Source: JBFWNZ01 sp050250795
GTDB lineage: Bacteria > Pseudomonadota > Alphaproteobacteria > UBA8366
Assembly (NCBI GenBank): GCA_050250795.1
Contig: JBFWNZ010000137.1
Location: 1-9,562, forward strand
Length of the DNA: 9,562 bases
Reading direction: 5' to 3'
A program made the translations under genes and the position numbers. Positions 8,101 through 9,562 of this stretch are shown here, piece after piece. Position 1 is the stretch's first letter, and each line of letters begins with the position of its first letter. A model generated the notes under the pieces. The model had not been told where the DNA came from and searched no databases. It saw nothing but the letters and a program-made list of their open reading frames with translations.

Positions 8101-9562
8101 GGCAACGATCCGGGTGGTGCAGCCGATCGCTTCGGGCACGGCCTACGACCATCATTACCTGAAGGACATCCAGGTCACGGTGAACGGCCAGGCGGTGGCC
8201 CATAGCATCGATCTGGGTACCGGCGCGCAGGATCTCGGCGGCGGCATCATCGAGACCGCCACGGGCACCTATCGCGAGTTCTTCATCCGCTTCGAGGCGC
8301 CGGCCGAGGCCGATATCGCGCTGTCTTTCGATCATCAAGCCGGCGACGAGGACCCCGACGCCTCGCGCGAGGGGCTTCGCTTCGACCTCCAGGTCGGCGG
8401 CTCCGACTATGCGACACTCGCCGACCGCAGCTCCGATCCGGCCTATGTGCCGGGCAACAACCAGCCTTCCAGCTATGCGGCCCAGAGTTTCACGGCGCAT
8501 TACGCGGTCCAGCCGGACGGCGGCATCGTGTTCTCGGCGTCGCAGGGCCTCGCAGGCGGTCCCGGCAGTTCGGTCGATCTCGACTATGTCGAGAACGCCA
8601 TCGTCCCCGTCGACGACACCATCGCCATCACGGATGTCGACAGCAGCCAGCTGACGGCCGCGCAGGTCAGCATCACCGGCAACTTCACCGCCGGCGAGGA
8701 TTTTCTGTTCGCGGACGTCACCGGCACGGCGATCACCGCCAGCTTCGACCCCGCAACCGGCGTGCTGAGCCTGACCGGCGCCGACAGCGTCGCCAACTAT
8801 CAGCAGGTGCTGCGCTCGGTCGCCTATGGCAACGCCAGCGACGCGCCCAACATGGCGGCCCGCACCATCGCCTTCGAGGTCAGCGACGCCGTCGGCGGCG
8901 CGATGACCGGCACCGCGCTGACACGCACGGTCACGGTCGAATCCGTCAACGACGCACCTTTCGCGCTGGTGCCGCCGGTGACGGCGCAAGGCAATGAGGA
9001 CAGCGACATCCCGCTCCAGGGCATCGCCGTTGTCGACCTCGATGCCGGCGTCACCGATATCTCGGTGACGCTCACCGTCGGCCGAGGCGGACTGACGCTC
9101 GACACCACTGTTACGGGCGGCCTCGCCGCCGACGAGATTACGGGCAACGGTTCCGCCACCGTCACGCTCACCGGCAGCGTCGATCAGATCAACGCCACGC
9201 TGGGGGCGCTGAACGGTGTCCTCTATCGCGGCGCTGTCAACTTCAACGGCAGCGACACACTCTCCGTCGCCGTCAACGACCTCGGCAACAGCGGATCGGG
9301 CGGCGCCCTCTCGGCGGTCGTCCAGACGATGAATATCACCGTCGATCCGGTCAACGACGCGCCGACGGCAACTGCCGCCGCCACCGCGACCGGAAACGAG
9401 GACAGCGACATCGCCATCGCCGGAATCTCCGTCGCCGATCTCGACGCCGGCGGCGCCGACATCTCGGTCACGCTCACCGTCGGCCAGGGCGGACTGACGC
9501 TCGACACAACCGTCACCGGCGGCCTCGCCGCCGACGAGATCGCCGGAAACGGCACCGACACC
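5138..9562 (+). CDS. Giant repeat-containing adhesin-like protein, probable type I secretion substrate (3' end outside window)
   Basis: The frame is open for 1475 codons to the window edge. Architecture by residue: 1-60, Gly/Ser/Thr-rich leader and a helical segment (LDSLVRAFYDAIA); 61-492, six degenerate Ala-rich helical repeats; 493-624, Gly/Ser-rich linker; 625-728, VCBS/cadherin-like domain with NDSDPDG and ending TGTNDAP; 729-840, second cadherin-like domain ending PVNDAP; 841-978, third, ending PVSDPP; about 990-1149, unrecognised insert; 1150-1274, cadherin-like domain ending SVNDAP; 1275-1409, another; 1410-1475, start of the next. Asp-rich loops (DSDPDG, DVDAND, DLDAG) suggest calcium binding. 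There is no classical signal peptide from the TTG start, as expected for type I secretion. The divergent exporter operon supports secretion through it. Likely role: surface adhesion or biofilm, inferred from domain type only. The expected C-terminal RTX repeats and secretion signal are not visible. The family is well supported; the exact start is less sure. Confidence 0.9.
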   Translation, partial: MATPDGTTVVGTAGHSGTSTGSASSGSTAGGSKGETSLDSLVRAFYDAIASTDPAAVRTSADALIDIKTGEALADGMPPNLAKQAAESYVAELLRGLSSGLPIEVAMQSADNAYAGAVAAAQAQMDAAAGDNAVTDLIQAMASGKGIDDAVDHAHGSQDNDSADASAKAAQDAFIQGLTEALADGLKGDAAIAFAAERATAVLEASQGDSSADALMQALSSGEGVEATMARLMGDTTQGMDPAAAAAARAAFQRGLAQALDHGSQAESALSDAATISNTAASVSTAMPADPAWALASGANVDSIIQQIVGTDGMTPDQIAAATRAFQDTLSSSLAAGSSADQAMRSAENAASTASSAADASGGDPLLQALANGQNIGQVVGNSAFANAMADALSQGAGLAAATQAGNAAASTAQTLGDSGTSDLLTAMATGQDVQQAINTAMGGGGSADATRAFEASLGNNMAAGSSANDAMQTASAASNTAGALSGQGSSGLNAIASGNTGPAGGSTGGNTQTASDNSGDDGLDMDAIAAAIARTETAAGGNTGQGGSGSSSNSGSSGGSSGSGSSGGYSYSNPFTSGGSTGPLSGGGGNDPLYTPPSSGSTGSSSGSSGSSSSSSSNTTAPANIAPTATADNATGHENQILTIPILGNDSDPDGSGVSLVSATLVSGTGTIQTPGGQLVYDPGTTYDYLDDGDTATVTVRYVIQDSAGAQASTTATILVTGTNDAPVVALAAIAEDEDVTIDFSAAQFSGLFSDVDANDTLVKIQITTLPTQGTLQLRGVDVTLNQEIATADLDGLTYVPGTHNNGSDSFEWKGSDGTVYSADAARFDLTLGPVNDAPTVSDPTVAPVVNEDSGILIGGISIDDVDAAEGDGIVTVTFAVDKGSVAISTGIPGGITPDDIQAGENGTGSVTVTASLAAIRATLADAEGLSYRTAPGDDTDAALTITVDDRGNSGSGGPLTTTKVIPIDVVPVSDPPVLTTDYAPLAATIRVVQPIASGTAYDHHYLKDIQVTVNGQAVAHSIDLGTGAQDLGGGIIETATGTYREFFIRFEAPAEADIALSFDHQAGDEDPDASREGLRFDLQVGGSDYATLADRSSDPAYVPGNNQPSSYAAQSFTAHYAVQPDGGIVFSASQGLAGGPGSSVDLDYVENAIVPVDDTIAITDVDSSQLTAAQVSITGNFTAGEDFLFADVTGTAITASFDPATGVLSLTGADSVANYQQVLRSVAYGNASDAPNMAARTIAFEVSDAVGGAMTGTALTRTVTVESVNDAPFALVPPVTAQGNEDSDIPLQGIAVVDLDAGVTDISVTLTVGRGGLTLDTTVTGGLAADEITGNGSATVTLTGSVDQINATLGALNGVLYRGAVNFNGSDTLSVAVNDLGNSGSGGALSAVVQTMNITVDPVNDAPTATAAATATGNEDSDIAIAGISVADLDAGGADISVTLTVGQGGLTLDTTVTGGLAADEIAGNGTDT
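5318..6613 (+). repeat. Six tandem degenerate Ala-rich helical repeats (protein-level), residues 61-492
   Basis: Units start near residues 61, 133, 212, 291, 364 and 422 and are 58-79 residues long. Each unit has a first block of the type DLLQALASGQ-I--AI and a second block A--AF---L--AL--G followed by --AM--A--AA-TA. Examples of the second block are AQDAFIQGLTEALADG, ARAAFQRGLAQALDHG, ATRAFQDTLSSSLAAG and ATRAFEASLGNNMAAG. Example first blocks are DLIQAMASGKGI, DALMQALSSGEGV, PLLQALANGQNI and DLLTAMATGQDV. Unit five lacks the segment between the blocks. A seventh partial copy (LNAIASG) leads into the linker. The pattern predicts paired amphipathic helices with a Gly turn. I do not recognise it as a named family. 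Confidence 0.75.
6614..7009 (+). repeat. Gly/Ser-rich low-complexity linker, residues 493-624
   Basis: This coding stretch is dominated by Gly, Ser, Asn and Thr (for example GSGSSSNSGSSGGSSGSG), with one short helical island DMDAIAAAIARTETAAG near 525-541 and a few Tyr/Pro residues. It probably forms a flexible tether between the helical N-terminal module and the beta-domain array. Confidence 0.8.
6974..6991 (+). repeat. (AGC)6 trinucleotide tract coding for poly-Ser
   Basis: Six perfect AGC codons in a row sit inside the linker. Slippage here would add or remove Ser residues without breaking the frame. Confidence 0.8.
8105..8584 (+). other. Unrecognised ~160-residue domain inserted in a cadherin-like repeat
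   Basis: Residues about 990-1149 do not follow the cadherin-like pattern. The preceding repeat ends PVSDPPV, and VLTTDYAPLA looks like the first strand of the next repeat. That repeat resumes as YVENAIVPVDDTIAITDVD only after the insert. The insert is rich in aromatic, His and acidic residues (TAYDHHYLKDI, TYREFFIRFEAP, DHQAGDEDPDASREGL, NNQPSSYAAQSFTAHY). Alternating hydrophobic residues suggest a beta-sandwich. A ligand- or carbohydrate-binding tip is possible but not shown. Confidence 0.5.
8960..9562 (+). repeat. Tandem DNA repeat, 402-nt period (second copy cut by window end)
   Basis: The blocks beginning near GAGGACAGCGACATC at 8996 and 9398 align at a 402-nt offset. Identity is very high around 9061-9145 versus 9463-9547, including GGCGGACTGACGCTCGACAC and GGCCTCGCCGCCGACGAGAT in both. 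Differences are mostly at third codon positions. This is a recent duplication of one beta domain, and more copies may follow outside the window. Confidence 0.85.

Larger units (their letters stand above)
7010..9562 (+). repeat. Array of cadherin-like/VCBS-like beta domains (continues beyond window)
   Basis: At least six related domains of about 104-138 residues occur, five of them closed by NDAP or SDPP. Boundaries by base are about 7010-7321, 7322-7657, 7658-8071, 8072-8959 (contains the insert), 8960-9364, and 9365 to the edge. The third domain and the last two share the segment DLGNSGSGG or DRGNSGSGG and an ED-SDI or EDSGI opening, marking them as one subfamily. Such arrays form long calcium-stiffened rods in type I-secreted adhesins. 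Confidence 0.85.

Noticed and set aside
8000..8989. 329-codon minus-strand open frame opposite the adhesin beta domains
   Set aside because: Shadow of the plus-strand repeats; no start context or domain support.
8960..9562. Regular repeats considered as a CRISPR-like array
   Set aside because: The period is 402 nt, the repeats are coding and in frame with the adhesin, and there are no short palindromic repeats with unique spacers.

Overview
The window is GC-rich DNA with strong G/C preference at third codon positions. It probably comes from an alphaproteobacterium, possibly of the Rhodospirillales type. That placement is an inference from codon use and protein style, because no ribosomal or other marker gene is present. 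It holds a type I (one-step, Sec-independent) secretion locus and the 5' part of a very large surface or secreted protein that is its likely cargo.

Left half, all on the minus strand. Reading leftwards from the centre come an outer-membrane TolC-family channel (3517-4851), an inner-membrane ABC transporter ATPase without an N-terminal peptidase-like domain (1771-3501), and an HlyD-family periplasmic adaptor (452-1774). The spacing is operon-like: 15 nt between the first two genes and an ATGA overlap between the last two. After a 214-nt gap, a fourth minus-strand gene begins at 237 and leaves the window. Only its N-terminus is visible, and it looks like a GAF sensor domain.

Centre. Positions 4852-5137 form a divergent intergenic region containing a strikingly AT-rich core, a perfect TATAAT hexamer, a 5-bp-arm dyad and a short direct repeat. 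Promoters for both sides probably lie here.

Right half, plus strand. One open reading frame runs from about 5138 off the right end, with at least 1475 codons. Its architecture in order is: a short Gly/Ser/Thr-rich leader; six degenerate Ala-rich helical repeats of about 58-79 residues that I do not recognise as a named family; a Gly/Ser-rich linker; then an array of cadherin-like/VCBS-like beta domains, most closed by an NDAP-type motif. One of these domains appears to be interrupted by an unfamiliar insert of about 160 residues. The C-terminus, where RTX repeats and the secretion signal would be expected, lies outside the window.

Working model: the ABC protein, adaptor and TolC-like protein form the trans-envelope channel that exports the divergently encoded giant adhesin. 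The most novel-looking parts are the N-terminal Ala-rich repeat module, which contains a TAAG tetrapeptide at its end reminiscent of LapG-type cleavage sites, and the inserted domain.
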